From RH-AL1 sp965198485 (GTDB taxonomy: Bacteria > Pseudomonadota > Alphaproteobacteria > Rhizobiales > Beijerinckiaceae): a stretch of DNA of 64,000 nucleotides. Shown here one piece after another: positions 43,693 to 52,154 of this stretch. The DNA is taken from NCBI GenBank assembly GCA_965198485.1, contig CBDAPQ010000005.1, forward strand, positions 62,001 to 126,000. Reading direction: 5' to 3'. The notes below the pieces were generated by a model. The model was not told the DNA's origin. It did no database searches and worked only from the letters and a program-made list of their open reading frames with translations. Numbering within the stretch: the stretch's first letter is position 1; every line of letters begins with the position of its first letter. The position numbers and the translations under genes are program-made.

Positions 43693-44102
43693 GCGCCGCC
43701 CGCCGCGTCCTCTTCGGCCCCACCCTCGTCGCCTGCATCCTCGTGCCGGCGGCGGCGCCGAGCCTCGCCGCGGAAGCGCCCCCGGCGCGCCGCACCGGCG
43801 ACATCGCCGACGCCATCCTGCCGTGCTGGCACCCGCCCGCCGGCGGCGGCGAGATCACGCTCGCCCTCAGCTTGCGCCGCGACGGCAGCGTCATCGCCGC
43901 CCCGCGCGTGACCTACGTCCGCCCGGGCTCCTCCGCCGACGCCCTGCGCGCCTCGATCCTCGACGCCGTGCGCGCCTGCACGCCGCTCGCCCTGTCGTGG
44001 CAACTGGGTGCCGTCATCGCCGGCCAGGTCCTGCGCATCCGCTTCGTCGCCGCGCCCGGCGCGGAGAACGTGCGCGCCTCGGTGATCTGGAGCGGGACCT
44101 GA
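43689..44102 (+). CDS. Exported small protein with TonB/TolA C-terminal-like domain
   Basis: A 137-residue protein with a signal peptide (residues 1-28, LVACILVPAAAPSLAAEA) and one small domain: ILPCWHPPAGGGEITLALSL, RRDGSVIAAPRVTYVRPG, ASILDAVRACTPLAL. The pattern (input-sensitive cysteine pair, rDGsv..aprv, A..Ai.AC.P) matches the C-terminal domain of TolA/TonB-like envelope proteins. It overlaps the UbiG-like gene by four bases, an odd partnership for an envelope protein. Function unknown. Confidence 0.65.
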   Translation: MSAARRVLFGPTLVACILVPAAAPSLAAEAPPARRTGDIADAILPCWHPPAGGGEITLALSLRRDGSVIAAPRVTYVRPGSSADALRASILDAVRACTPLALSWQLGAVIAGQVLRIRFVAAPGAENVRASVIWSGT

Positions 44103-44146
44103 GGCAGAGCCGGCAGGCTTCGTTCGTGGTCGCGGGTGAGATGCCG

Positions 44147-45748
44147 TCAGCCCGCCACGGGCTCGGGATGGACGACGGTCAGGCACAGCGAGCGCACGAA
44201 CAGCAGCGAGGCAATGGCGGCGAGCGTCAGGATGGCGGTCATCGCCCAGGCCTCGTCGATCGCCTGCGAGAGCGCGGCGCGCTTGACGAGCTCGGCGAGA
44301 CCGGCCTGGTCGGCACCGGAGAGCGGCTTGGCCAGGTGGGCGAGGTAGTAGTCGACCGGCAGGCCGATGGCCCGGGCCGCGGCGACGTCGCCGGCCTTGA
44401 GCCGCGCCGCGAGCGCCGCCGCCAGCGCGGGAACGCGGCCGTAGATGAGCGAATCGATCGCCGCCAGGCCGACGGCGCCGCCGAGATTGCGCATCAAATT
44501 GAAGAGGCCGCTGGCGTCGGCGACGCGGTGGGGCGCGAGGCGGCCCAGGGCCAGGTTGGTCGGCGCCAGCAGGCAGATCATGATTGCCGGGCCGCGCACC
44601 ACCTGCGGCCAGAACATGCCCGAGAAATCCGTGGCGATGGTCTGGGTGGCGCTCAGGCCGAGGCCGAGGCCGAAGAGCACGAATCCGGCGACCGACAGCA
44701 GCCGCGAGTCGACGCGCTGCTCCAGCACCACCGCAAGCGGCGCCGCCACCAGTTGCGCCAGGCCGGTGACGAGCATGACCTCGCCGATCTCGAGCGAGGA
44801 GTGCTGCCGCACCAGGCCGAGGAAGACCGGCATCAGGTAGATCGTGCCGAAGAGGCCGATGCCCAGCGTGAAGGAGAGCGCGCAGCCCACCGCGAAGCAG
44901 CGTTCGCGGAACAGCGTCAGGTCGACGATCGGGTCGGCCGCCCGCAGCGTGCGGCGCACGAAGACCCCGCCGCCGGCGGCGCTCAGCGCCAGCAGGCCGA
45001 GGATCGCGGGGGAGCCCCAGCCGAGCCGCGGCGCCTCGGTCAGCGCGATCTCGAGGGCCGAGAGGGCGATCGCCATCGCCGCCAGCGCGGCGATGTCGAG
45101 CGTGCGCAGGTGGGCGAGATCGGGCTTCTGCCGCGGCAGCAGCGCGGCGGCGGCGAGCGCGGCGACGACACCGGGGCCGACATTGATGAGGAACAGCCAG
45201 TTCCACTCGAAGGTGTCGGTGATCCAGCCGCCGACGATCGGGCCGACGGTGGGGGCGAGCACCGCCAGCACGCCGGCGAGCGTCGTCGCCAGTGCCTGGT
45301 GGCGAAGCGGGAACAGCAGGAACACGGCCGCGAACACGGCGGGGATCAGCGTGCCGCCGGAAAAGCCCTGCAGCACGCGCCACGCGATGAGCGCGCCGAA
45401 GCTCGAGCTCGTCGCGCAGCCGAGCGAGGCGGCGGTGAAGAAGGCGACGGCGACGACGAACAGCCAGCGCATGGTCATCACGCGCGTCAGCACGCCGGTC
45501 AGCGGGATCGCGACGACCTCGGCCACGAGGTAGGCGGTCTGGATCCAGCTCATCGCGGAATCGCCGATGTCGAGCGCGGTGCGGATCGTCGGCAGCGAGG
45601 TCGCCACGACCTGCACGTCGAGGATCGCCATGAACATGCCCACGCACATCACGACGAAGCCGAGCGTCGTGCGCAGCGTCAGGGCGCTATCGTCTTGCCC
45701 GGGCCGGTCCGCCTGACCGGCGGACCCGCTGCTAGGCGACCCGTGCAT
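44147..45748 (-). CDS. DHA2 (EmrB) family drug/metabolite exporter
   Basis: A 533-residue MFS protein with 14 hydrophobic helices, the DHA2 drug:H+ antiporter layout. Signatures: GMFMAILDVQVVATSLPTIR (helix 1, LD-x2-VV-x-AxP), WIQTAYLVAEVVAIPLTGVL, LIAWRVLQGFSGGTLIPAVF and VGPIVGGWITD (motif C). Start at ATG 45748 overlaps the ICMT-like gene by 17 bases. As the last gene of the type III polyketide synthase operon it probably exports the polyketide product or a toxic precursor; that is inference from context. Confidence 0.88.
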   Translation of the reverse strand: MHGSPSSGSAGQADRPGQDDSALTLRTTLGFVVMCVGMFMAILDVQVVATSLPTIRTALDIGDSAMSWIQTAYLVAEVVAIPLTGVLTRVMTMRWLFVVAVAFFTAASLGCATSSSFGALIAWRVLQGFSGGTLIPAVFAAVFLLFPLRHQALATTLAGVLAVLAPTVGPIVGGWITDTFEWNWLFLINVGPGVVAALAAAALLPRQKPDLAHLRTLDIAALAAMAIALSALEIALTEAPRLGWGSPAILGLLALSAAGGGVFVRRTLRAADPIVDLTLFRERCFAVGCALSFTLGIGLFGTIYLMPVFLGLVRQHSSLEIGEVMLVTGLAQLVAAPLAVVLEQRVDSRLLSVAGFVLFGLGLGLSATQTIATDFSGMFWPQVVRGPAIMICLLAPTNLALGRLAPHRVADASGLFNLMRNLGGAVGLAAIDSLIYGRVPALAAALAARLKAGDVAAARAIGLPVDYYLAHLAKPLSGADQAGLAELVKRAALSQAIDEAWAMTAILTLAAIASLLFVRSLCLTVVHPEPVAG

Positions 45749-46241
45749 CGAGGGTCCCGCCGCCGAGCGCGCGGTTCTCCGCGCGAATCCGGACGTACAG
45801 CACGGCGGCGTTGAAGAGCGTGAAGGCGAGCGCGACCAGGGGCAGGCCGAACACCATCGGCAGCACTGCGATCTCGCCGACGACGACCGCGTAGTTCGGG
45901 TGCCGGATCCAGCGATAGGGACCGCGCGCCACCAGGGTCTCGCCGGGCACGACGACGATGCGGGTGGTCCAGCGCGACCCGAGCGTGGCCAGGATCCAGA
46001 CGCGCATCGCCTGCAGCACGACGAACACGACGAGCCAGCCCAACTGCACCGGCCGGTCGAAGCCGAGCAGCCACAGCGTGGCGAGCCAAAGGCTGTGGCA
46101 GGCGATGATCGCGGGGTAATGCCCCGGCGCGATCTCGACGCCGCCGCGGGCGAGCAGCCCGCGCGTGTTGCGGCGCGCCAGCACCAGTTCACCGAGGCGC
46201 TGCATCGTGACCAGCGCCAGGATCGCCGGCGCGAGCGTCAC
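45732..46241 (-). CDS. Isoprenylcysteine carboxyl methyltransferase-like protein in PKS operon
   Basis: A 169-residue membrane protein of the ICMT superfamily with four to five helices: QRLGELVLARRNTRGLLARG, GPYRWIRHPNYAVVVGEIAV (the RHPxY SAM-site motif) and RIRAENRALGG (Glu at the active site). Bacterial homologues next to type III polyketide synthases, such as SrsB, O-methylate alkylresorcinols. Here it is coupled to the PKS (four-base overlap) and to the exporter, so methylation of the polyketide phenol is the likely role. Confidence 0.85.
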   Translation of the reverse strand: MTLAPAILALVTMQRLGELVLARRNTRGLLARGGVEIAPGHYPAIIACHSLWLATLWLLGFDRPVQLGWLVVFVVLQAMRVWILATLGSRWTTRIVVVPGETLVARGPYRWIRHPNYAVVVGEIAVLPMVFGLPLVALAFTLFNAAVLYVRIRAENRALGGGTLDARVA

Positions 46242-47317
46242 GCCGCCTGCCTCAGCATCACGCAGCTCGAGGTGAAGCCCGGTCCCATCGCGTTGAGGAG
46301 GGAGCGGTCCGGCAGGCCGCGCTGCAGCACCCGCTCAAGCACGAAGAGGACGGTCGGGGAGGACATGTTGCCATGGGCGGCGAGCACGTCGCGCTCGTGG
46401 TCGAGCGTGCCCGGCGCCAGCTCCAGCGCGCCTTCCAGCGCCAGCACCACGCGTTTGCCGCCGGGGTGGCAGACGAAGCGGTCGACGTCGGCCATGGTGT
46501 GGCCGGAGCGGGCAAGGATGCCGCTGATCGCCGGTCCGACATGCTCGTGGGCGAAGGGCGGGATGGCCTGGGCGAAGATGACGCCGAGACCCTCGGGCTC
46601 GACGTTCCAGCCCATGATGTCGAGCGTGTCGGGCCAGGTGTGCTCGCCGGTGGCCTCGACGTAGGCGACGCCGCCGGCATCGCCGGCGCGCAGCACGCAG
46701 GCAGCGGCGCCGTCGCCGAAGAGGGCTGTGGCGACGATGTTGGCCGGGGTCAGCGTGTCGAGCCGAAAGGCGGTGGTGCAGAGCTCGACCACCACGAGGA
46801 GCACGTTGGAGCCGGGGCGGGCCTCGGCGAGCCGCGAGGCGATCGAGAAGCCGGTGACGCCGCCGGCGCAACCCAGCCCGAACAGCGGCACGCGGGTGAT
46901 GTCGGATCGGAAGCCGATCTCGTCCATGACGAGGGCCTCGATGCTGGGCGTCGCGATGCCGGTGGAGCTGACCGACACGACGGTGTCGACCTCCGAGGCG
47001 GCGATGCCGGCGGCGGCCAGCGCCTTGCATGCGGCGTCGAGGAAGAGTGCCTTGCCGCCCTCGACGAAGGCGGCGGTGCGCTCGGGCCAGCCCAGCGGCT
47101 GGGCGTACCATCCTAGCGGGCGCACCGCCTGGCGCGTCACGATCCCGCTGCTGGTGCCGAACACGCGCGACAGCCGGCCGAAATCCTCGTAGCGTGCGGC
47201 GAAGATCTCGCCGGCGACCTTCGAGACCTCGGCCTGGGTGATGACGTGGGGCGGCGACGCGGTCGCGACGGCGAGGAGATGCGCGGGATGTTTCAAGAGG
47301 CCTGGCTCACAGCGCAT
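46238..47317 (-). CDS. Type III polyketide synthase
   Basis: A 359-residue chalcone-synthase-like enzyme that extends an acyl-CoA or fatty-acyl starter with malonyl-CoA. The Cys-His-Asn triad is intact: Cys in FGLGCAGGVTGF, His in FVCHPGGKRVVL, Asn in AAHGNMSSPTVLFVLE; GPGFTSSCVMLRQAA closes the C-terminus. Start MRCEPGLLKHPAHLLAVATA at 47317. It heads the three-gene operon with the ICMT-like methyltransferase and DHA2 exporter, the layout of bacterial phenolic-lipid (alkylresorcinol/alkylpyrone) clusters. Exact product unknown. An IS5 element sits about 230 bases upstream. Confidence 0.92.
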   Translation of the reverse strand: MRCEPGLLKHPAHLLAVATASPPHVITQAEVSKVAGEIFAARYEDFGRLSRVFGTSSGIVTRQAVRPLGWYAQPLGWPERTAAFVEGGKALFLDAACKALAAAGIAASEVDTVVSVSSTGIATPSIEALVMDEIGFRSDITRVPLFGLGCAGGVTGFSIASRLAEARPGSNVLLVVVELCTTAFRLDTLTPANIVATALFGDGAAACVLRAGDAGGVAYVEATGEHTWPDTLDIMGWNVEPEGLGVIFAQAIPPFAHEHVGPAISGILARSGHTMADVDRFVCHPGGKRVVLALEGALELAPGTLDHERDVLAAHGNMSSPTVLFVLERVLQRGLPDRSLLNAMGPGFTSSCVMLRQAA

Positions 47318-47551
47318 GCCACCTGGCCTTGCGTCGGACTCTCGTAGATCGCTGATGCGCAATGGGCCAGCGGATAATAAACCGCGGCCCTCCCCTTTGG
47401 TCCGGCGGCGACGACATCTAAGCCTTTGTCCGCGATCGACTTGGGCGTTCGTTGGTGACCTTTGCCGAGGCGACCCGTTCATCATCGGGCACTTCGACGC
47501 AGGCAGCGGCTTGTTTTAGAAGGACTTGCGACGCCCGCGCCGGATCTAGGA

Positions 47552-48386
47552 TCAGGACTCATTCTTGTCACAGCCAGAAGATGACGATTGCTGCGATGAC
47601 GATGGCTGACATGAAGGTGTGAGCGCAACGATCGTAGCGAGTGGCGACGCGGCGCCAGTCCTTGAGGCGGCCGAACATGTTCTCGACGCGGTGGCGGACC
47701 CTGTAGATCTTGTGGTCGTAGGCGTGCTGGACCTTGCGGGTCTTGCGCGGTGGGATGCAAGGCCTGATGCCCTTGTCTTCGAGCGCGGCGCGGTAGCCGT
47801 CGCTGTCGTAACCGCGGTCAGCGGCGAGGACGTCGGCCGCTGGCAGCGCGTCGAGCAGGAAGGCGGCGCCGGCGTGGTCGCTCATCTCACCTTCGGAGAG
47901 CAGCATGGCGACGGGGCGGCCCTGGCCATCGCAGACCGCGTGCAGCTTGGAGTTCAGGCCGCCCTTCGTGCGCCCGATACGGCGGGGTAAAGCCCCTTTT
48001 TGAAGAGGCTCGCTGCAGTGCGATGCGCCTTGAGATGGGTGGCATCGATCATCAGAAGATCGGGCTCCCCGGCCCGGCCCGCGAGGGCGGCGAAGATGCG
48101 GTCGAACACGCCGAGCCGGCTCCAACGGACGAAGCGATTGTAGAGCGTCTTGTGCGGACCATAGTCAGGTGGCGCATCGCGCCAGCGCATGCCGGTGCGG
48201 ATCACGTGCACGATGCCGCTGAGAACACGTCGGTCGTCCACGCGGGCGATGCCGTGCGACAGCGGAAAGTAAGGTTCGATCCGCGCCATCTGCGCGTCCG
48301 AAAGCCAGAACGCATGCAGCGCACCTCCCAACCGCAGAATCATCAGCTCGACCTGGCCGAAAGCCTGCCGACGTTAATAGGTCCTG
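47552..48386 (-). mobile_element. IS5-family insertion sequence (IS427-like)
   Basis: An ~835-base element with terminal inverted repeats TCAGGACTCATT (47552-47563) and the complement of TCAGGACCTATT (48375-48386), matching at 10 of 12 positions. It contains one transposase spread over two frames. Size, two-frame organisation and termini fit the IS427 group of IS5. No clear target duplication was seen at the edges. It lies between the type III PKS and the NUDIX gene. Confidence 0.82.
47568..48343 (-). CDS. IS5-family transposase made by programmed frameshift
   Basis: The first frame (48343 to about 47998, ending at 47954 without a shift) encodes MILRLGGALHAFWLSDAQMA, RWRDAPPDYGPHKTLYNRFV and LLMIDATHLKAH with the first catalytic Asp. 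A -1 slip at the A-run AAAAAGGGG (minus strand of 47993-48001) continues in the second frame: RIGRTKGGLNSKLHAVCDGQ, VLAADRGYDSDGYRAALEDK (second Asp), RVRHRVENMFGRLKDWRRVA (Glu). The DDE triad is thus complete across the shift, as in IS427-group transposases; the element looks intact and potentially active. Confidence 0.85.
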
Positions 48387-48412
48387 AGCTGCGACCGGCG
48401 GCGCGCCTTGCA

Positions 48413-48994
48413 TTAGAACAGCTCGGGCCGGCGCAGCTGCAGCGCCTGCAACAGCACGATCGTTTTCATGTCGCAGAGGCTGCCGTCGCAGGCGTCGGCG
48501 GCGAGCTCGGCCAGGGTCACCTCCTTGACGATGACCTGCTCGTCCTCGGCGGCGAGGCCGCCGCCGGCGGCGATGCGGTCGCCCGCCGCGTAGGGCGCGA
48601 GGAAGAGGTGGATGCGCTCGGTCGAGACGCTGGGCATGGGATAGAGGCAGCCGACCGGCTCCAGCCGGTCGAGCCGCACGCCGGCCTCCTCCAGAGCCTC
48701 GCGCCGCGCCGTCTCTTCCGGCGCGCCGCCGTCGAGCCCGCCGGCCGGCGCCTCGTCGAGCTCGCCGTCGCCGCCCCACCAGGCCGGCCCGACGCGCACC
48801 TGCCGCACCAGCAGGGCGGTGCGCCGCGCTGGATCGTAGGGCAGCACCACCGCCGCGTCGCCGTGGTGCTCGAGGCAGCGGGCGACCGGCGTGCCGTCGG
48901 GCTGGGTGACGGTCGCGATGCCGAAGGTGGTCCACCCCTCGTAGACCACGCGAAGCGGAAGCTTTGCCGAACCGGGCGGGTGCTGGGAGGTCAT
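48413..48994 (-). CDS. NUDIX hydrolase (ADP-ribose/GDP-mannose pyrophosphatase type)
   Basis: A 193-residue NUDIX protein. The Nudix box region is AGGLDGGAPEETARREALEE followed by AGV, and the N-terminal half has VVLPYDPARRTALLVRQVRV GPAW-type strands typical of the ADP-ribose pyrophosphatase/GDP-mannose hydrolase (NudF/NudK) branch. It cleaves nucleoside-diphosphate-X compounds with Mg2+. Start at ATG 48994 preceded by GGAGG. The IS5 element ends 27 bases downstream of its stop. Confidence 0.88.
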   Translation of the reverse strand: MTSQHPPGSAKLPLRVVYEGWTTFGIATVTQPDGTPVARCLEHHGDAAVVLPYDPARRTALLVRQVRVGPAWWGGDGELDEAPAGGLDGGAPEETARREALEEAGVRLDRLEPVGCLYPMPSVSTERIHLFLAPYAAGDRIAAGGGLAAEDEQVIVKEVTLAELAADACDGSLCDMKTIVLLQALQLRRPELF

Positions 48995-49333
48995 GAGGGT
49001 TCCTGAGGCCGAACGTCGACCCGATGCCGCCCGACGCCGACACCGCATCGGCATAAGGTCCGCTGACGCCGTCGTCGGTATTCCGATGATGTGGCCCGAC
49101 GCCGATGGCGATCTAAGCGGGGTGGCCGGACGGCGACTTGCTGAATTTCGCTTCTCGCCAAAAGCCGCACGACTGCGTCAGCCTGCGTCATGCCAACCAA
49201 GAGACGATGTGCTTTCAATCGGTGAAGGTACCGCGGAGCTGCCGTCTCGGCAAGCTGCGGAGATCGCCCTCTCGAAGCTCGGTTGCATGGCGGCGGCGGC
49301 AACGGTGAGGTAGCCGCAACTCGCGGCTCGCCA
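48995..49333. other. Intergenic region, no feature recognised
   Basis: About 340 bases between the NUDIX gene start and the end of the cupin-like gene. Frames here show no family sequence. It should contain the NUDIX promoter; nothing else was seen. Confidence 0.4.
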
Positions 49334-49924
49334 TCAGGCGTCCAGACGCAGCACCCGCTCGTTCCACACGAGCGTCGCGCGCGTCGCCACTTCGGCAGCG
49401 TCGAGTGCCGGGATGCGGATCGCCTCGTAGTCGCCCTCGTAAGCGGCGTAGGCGGCGGCCGTCGCCAGCGGCTCGGTCGACGCGATGGGGAAGAACACCG
49501 TCGGCGCCTCGTACTCGTAGACCATGAGGAAGCCGCCGTCGGCGCTCGTGCCGTCGGGCATTCGGATGCCGGCAGGGCACGCTGTCCAGCTGTGCGGCAC
49601 GCCGGGGCCGATCTCGACCAGAGAGCCCCGCGCGACGACATGGAGCGCACCGGCCAGCTCGACGAGGCCGCAGCCGTTCAGCACCATGATGCGCTCGGCG
49701 AGCATCGCGCGCGCCCCGTCCGCGGCGGGCGCGCCGAGGTGGACGTGGCGCGGCAGGCGGACCGCCGTGGTGAACGGGATGAAGCCGTAGGGGCCGCCGA
49801 AGGCGGAGCCGCCGCCGGCCGACAGCTCGTGCATGGTCAGCGGCATGTCGGCGAACGGCGTCTTCACCGCGGCCCCGCTGCCGTGCGTGATGCGACAGCC
49901 GTGCGGCAGCGCGACGCCACTCAC
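49334..49924 (-). CDS. Cupin-like hypothetical protein downstream of lactate permease
   Basis: A 196-residue protein with cupin-type beta pattern: GFIPFTTAVRLPRHVHLGAP (His-x-His), AERIMVLNGCGLVELAGALH, and GSLVEIGPGVPHSWTACPAG (second motif His), then a C-terminal half with FLMVYEYEAPTVFFPIASTE. It is likely a metal-binding sensor or isomerase-like protein; the substrate is unknown. The GTG start at 49924 overlaps the small upstream gene's stop (GTGA). Confidence 0.65.
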   Translation of the reverse strand: MSGVALPHGCRITHGSGAAVKTPFADMPLTMHELSAGGGSAFGGPYGFIPFTTAVRLPRHVHLGAPAADGARAMLAERIMVLNGCGLVELAGALHVVARGSLVEIGPGVPHSWTACPAGIRMPDGTSADGGFLMVYEYEAPTVFFPIASTEPLATAAAYAAYEGDYEAIRIPALDAAEVATRATLVWNERVLRLDA

Positions 49925-50196
49925 TTCAGCATACGGCGGAACGGCACGGCGGCGACCACGGCGAGCCCGCCGAGGCGGCGGAACGGGTTGACCCCGCGCA
50001 ACGCCTCGTCGAGCGCCCACAGGAACAGGCTGCCGGCCTGCGCCCCGCGGATCGCCGAGCCGGCGGCGCCGCGGCGCCCTTCGACCAGCCGCGATGCCGT
50101 GGCGGCAAGGAACACCAGCATCAAGAGGTTGGGCGATTGCCCGATCACGATGCGCCCGGTGCGGCGGTCTTCGAAGAGCCAGCGATAGATGTCCAT
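49921..50196 (-). CDS. Small membrane-associated hypothetical protein
   Basis: A 91-residue protein starting MDIYRWLFEDRRTGRIVIGQ, with two short hydrophobic segments (NLLMLVFLAATASRLV and the region around GSLFLWALDEALRGVNPFRR). The WALDExxRGVNPxRR string looks conserved-family-like, but I cannot name it. It lies 34 bases after lldP and is coupled to the cupin-like gene, so the three probably form one transcript. Confidence 0.6.
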   Translation of the reverse strand: MDIYRWLFEDRRTGRIVIGQSPNLLMLVFLAATASRLVEGRRGAAGSAIRGAQAGSLFLWALDEALRGVNPFRRLGGLAVVAAVPFRRMLK

Positions 50197-50230
50197 GGCC
50201 GTACAACGCGAAAGCCGTGGATGGATCCCG

Positions 50231-51970
50231 CTACTTCGTCAGCACCATGTGGGTGAACGGCGCCACGTAGGCCTGGAGCATCACCAGCACGCCGACGAGG
50301 CAGGCCAGCGCGATCGAGTGCTTGAACACGAAGCGCAGGATGGTGCCTTCGTGGCCGAACCAGTTGGTGGCGGTGGAGGCGACGACGATCGACTGCGCGT
50401 CGATCATCTTGCCCATGACGCCGCCGGACGAGTTCGACGCCGCCATCAGGATCGGCGAAAGCCCGAGCTGGCCGGCGGTGACCGTCTGCAGCCCGCCGAA
50501 GAGCACGTTGGAGGCGGTGTCCGACCCCGTCAGCGCCACGCCGAGCCAGCCGAGCAGCGCGGCGAAGAACGGGTAGACCACGCCGGTTTGGGCGAAGGCC
50601 AGGCCGAGCGTCGCATCGAGGCCGGAATAGCGCGTCAGCGTGCCGAGGCCGAGCATGGCGGCGATGGTGATGAGCGACTTCGACACCAGCCGCAGCGTGC
50701 GGCCGTAGGCGCGCACCAGCTGCCCGGGATTGTAGCCGATGACGAGGCCGGCGATGAGCGCGGCGACGAGGATGCCGGTGCCGGTCATCGACAGGATGTT
50801 GAACTTGTACACCGCCGCCTCGAGCGTCGGCTTGGGCACGGCCGGCGGCATCTTCTGGATCAGCTTGTCGAGCCCCGGCACGACGTATTTCGGCAGCCAC
50901 AGCGCGTCGACCGCCTTCTTGAACGTGTCCGTACCCCACACGAAGACCGTGACGCACAGGATGATCCAGGGCAGCCACGCCTGCATGACGCTGATGTCGC
51001 CGCGCGGCGCGGCCAGGATCTCGGCCTCGCTCGGCACCTCGTGGCCCGGCGCGGTATTGGCGCGGGCGTTGTGAGTGCGCTGGCCGGCGCCGCCGGTGTA
51101 GCCCGTGGCGCTGGTGTCCTTGGCGCCGGCGCCGAGCGCGGCGCTGGTCCAGATCTCGCGGGGCTGCCACACCTTGAGGAACGCGTAGAGGCAGCCCATC
51201 GAGACCAGCGCGGCGACGACGTCGACGAGCCACGGGCCGTGATAGTTCGACACCAAGAACTGCGCGGCGGCGAAGCTGGCGCCGGTGACGAGGATCGCCG
51301 GCCAGATCTGCAGCATCGGGCGGAAGCCGACGAAGGCCCAGATGACCCAGAACGGCACCAGGAGCGAAAAGAACGGCAGCTGGCGCCCGACCATGGCGCC
51401 GAGCACGGAGGCATCGATGCCGGTGGTCTGCCCCAGCACGACGATGGGCGTGCCGAGCGCGCCGTAGGCGACGGGCGCGGTGTTGGCGATGAGCGACAGG
51501 CCGGAGGCGGCGAGCGGCGAGAAGCCGAGGCCGATGAGGATGGCGCCGGTGACGGCCACCGGCGTGCCGAAGCCGGCCGCGCCCTCGAAGAAGGCGCCGA
51601 AGGCGAAGGCCACCAGCAGCACCTGCAGGCGCCGGTCCGCGGTGATGCCGCCGATCGATCCCTGCAGCACCGCGAAGGAGCCGTTCTCCACCGCCAGCCG
51701 GTAGAGGAAGATGACGTTGAGGATGATCCAGCCGATCGGGAACAGGCCGGTCATGATGCCCAAGCCCGTCGCCTTGGCGGCCTTGTCGACCGGCATGCCG
51801 AAGACCAGCACGACGACGACGAAGGCGGCGACCAGCGCGAGGATGGCGGCGATGTGGGCCTGGATCTTGCCGGCCGCGATGAGGCCGAGCAGCACGACGA
51901 TCGGGATCGCCGCCACCAGCGTCGAGAGCACCGCGCTCCCGAGCGGGTTATAAGTCTGTTGCCACAGCAT
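50231..51970 (-). CDS. lldP: L-lactate permease
   Basis: A 579-residue LctP-family carrier with about 14 helices. Family blocks: MLWQQTYNPLGSAVLSTLVA at the N-terminus, FAFGAFFEGAAGFGTPVAVT (the LctP signature), TAPVAYGALGTPIVVLGQTT, and the C-terminal ALTGSDTASNVLFGGLQTVT with SSGGVMGKMIDAQSIVVAST. It imports L-lactate, and often D-lactate and glycolate, with protons. No lactate dehydrogenase genes are adjacent; two small genes follow on the same strand. Confidence 0.95.
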   Translation of the reverse strand: MLWQQTYNPLGSAVLSTLVAAIPIVVLLGLIAAGKIQAHIAAILALVAAFVVVVLVFGMPVDKAAKATGLGIMTGLFPIGWIILNVIFLYRLAVENGSFAVLQGSIGGITADRRLQVLLVAFAFGAFFEGAAGFGTPVAVTGAILIGLGFSPLAASGLSLIANTAPVAYGALGTPIVVLGQTTGIDASVLGAMVGRQLPFFSLLVPFWVIWAFVGFRPMLQIWPAILVTGASFAAAQFLVSNYHGPWLVDVVAALVSMGCLYAFLKVWQPREIWTSAALGAGAKDTSATGYTGGAGQRTHNARANTAPGHEVPSEAEILAAPRGDISVMQAWLPWIILCVTVFVWGTDTFKKAVDALWLPKYVVPGLDKLIQKMPPAVPKPTLEAAVYKFNILSMTGTGILVAALIAGLVIGYNPGQLVRAYGRTLRLVSKSLITIAAMLGLGTLTRYSGLDATLGLAFAQTGVVYPFFAALLGWLGVALTGSDTASNVLFGGLQTVTAGQLGLSPILMAASNSSGGVMGKMIDAQSIVVASTATNWFGHEGTILRFVFKHSIALACLVGVLVMLQAYVAPFTHMVLTK

Positions 51971-52154
51971 CCTGACGCCCGTTCCCCCGCTGCCTTCTCC
52001 CGGGCAGAGGGTGCTTCAAGCAAGCGAAGCCGGCGGCGGCAAGCTGTCGTTCGGACTTGAGTTTAAAAGGACAGGTCCGCGTGTTCCCCCCGACACATCT
52101 CATCTCTGTCTTCGGTCATCATCGGGGCTGTCGAGTTTTGCTTGGCTTCCAGGC

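Noticed and set aside
43580..45814. A 744-codon plus-strand frame across the DHA2 exporter
   Set aside because: Antisense low-complexity frame rich in Arg, Gln and His; the minus strand carries 14 clear helices and MFS motifs.
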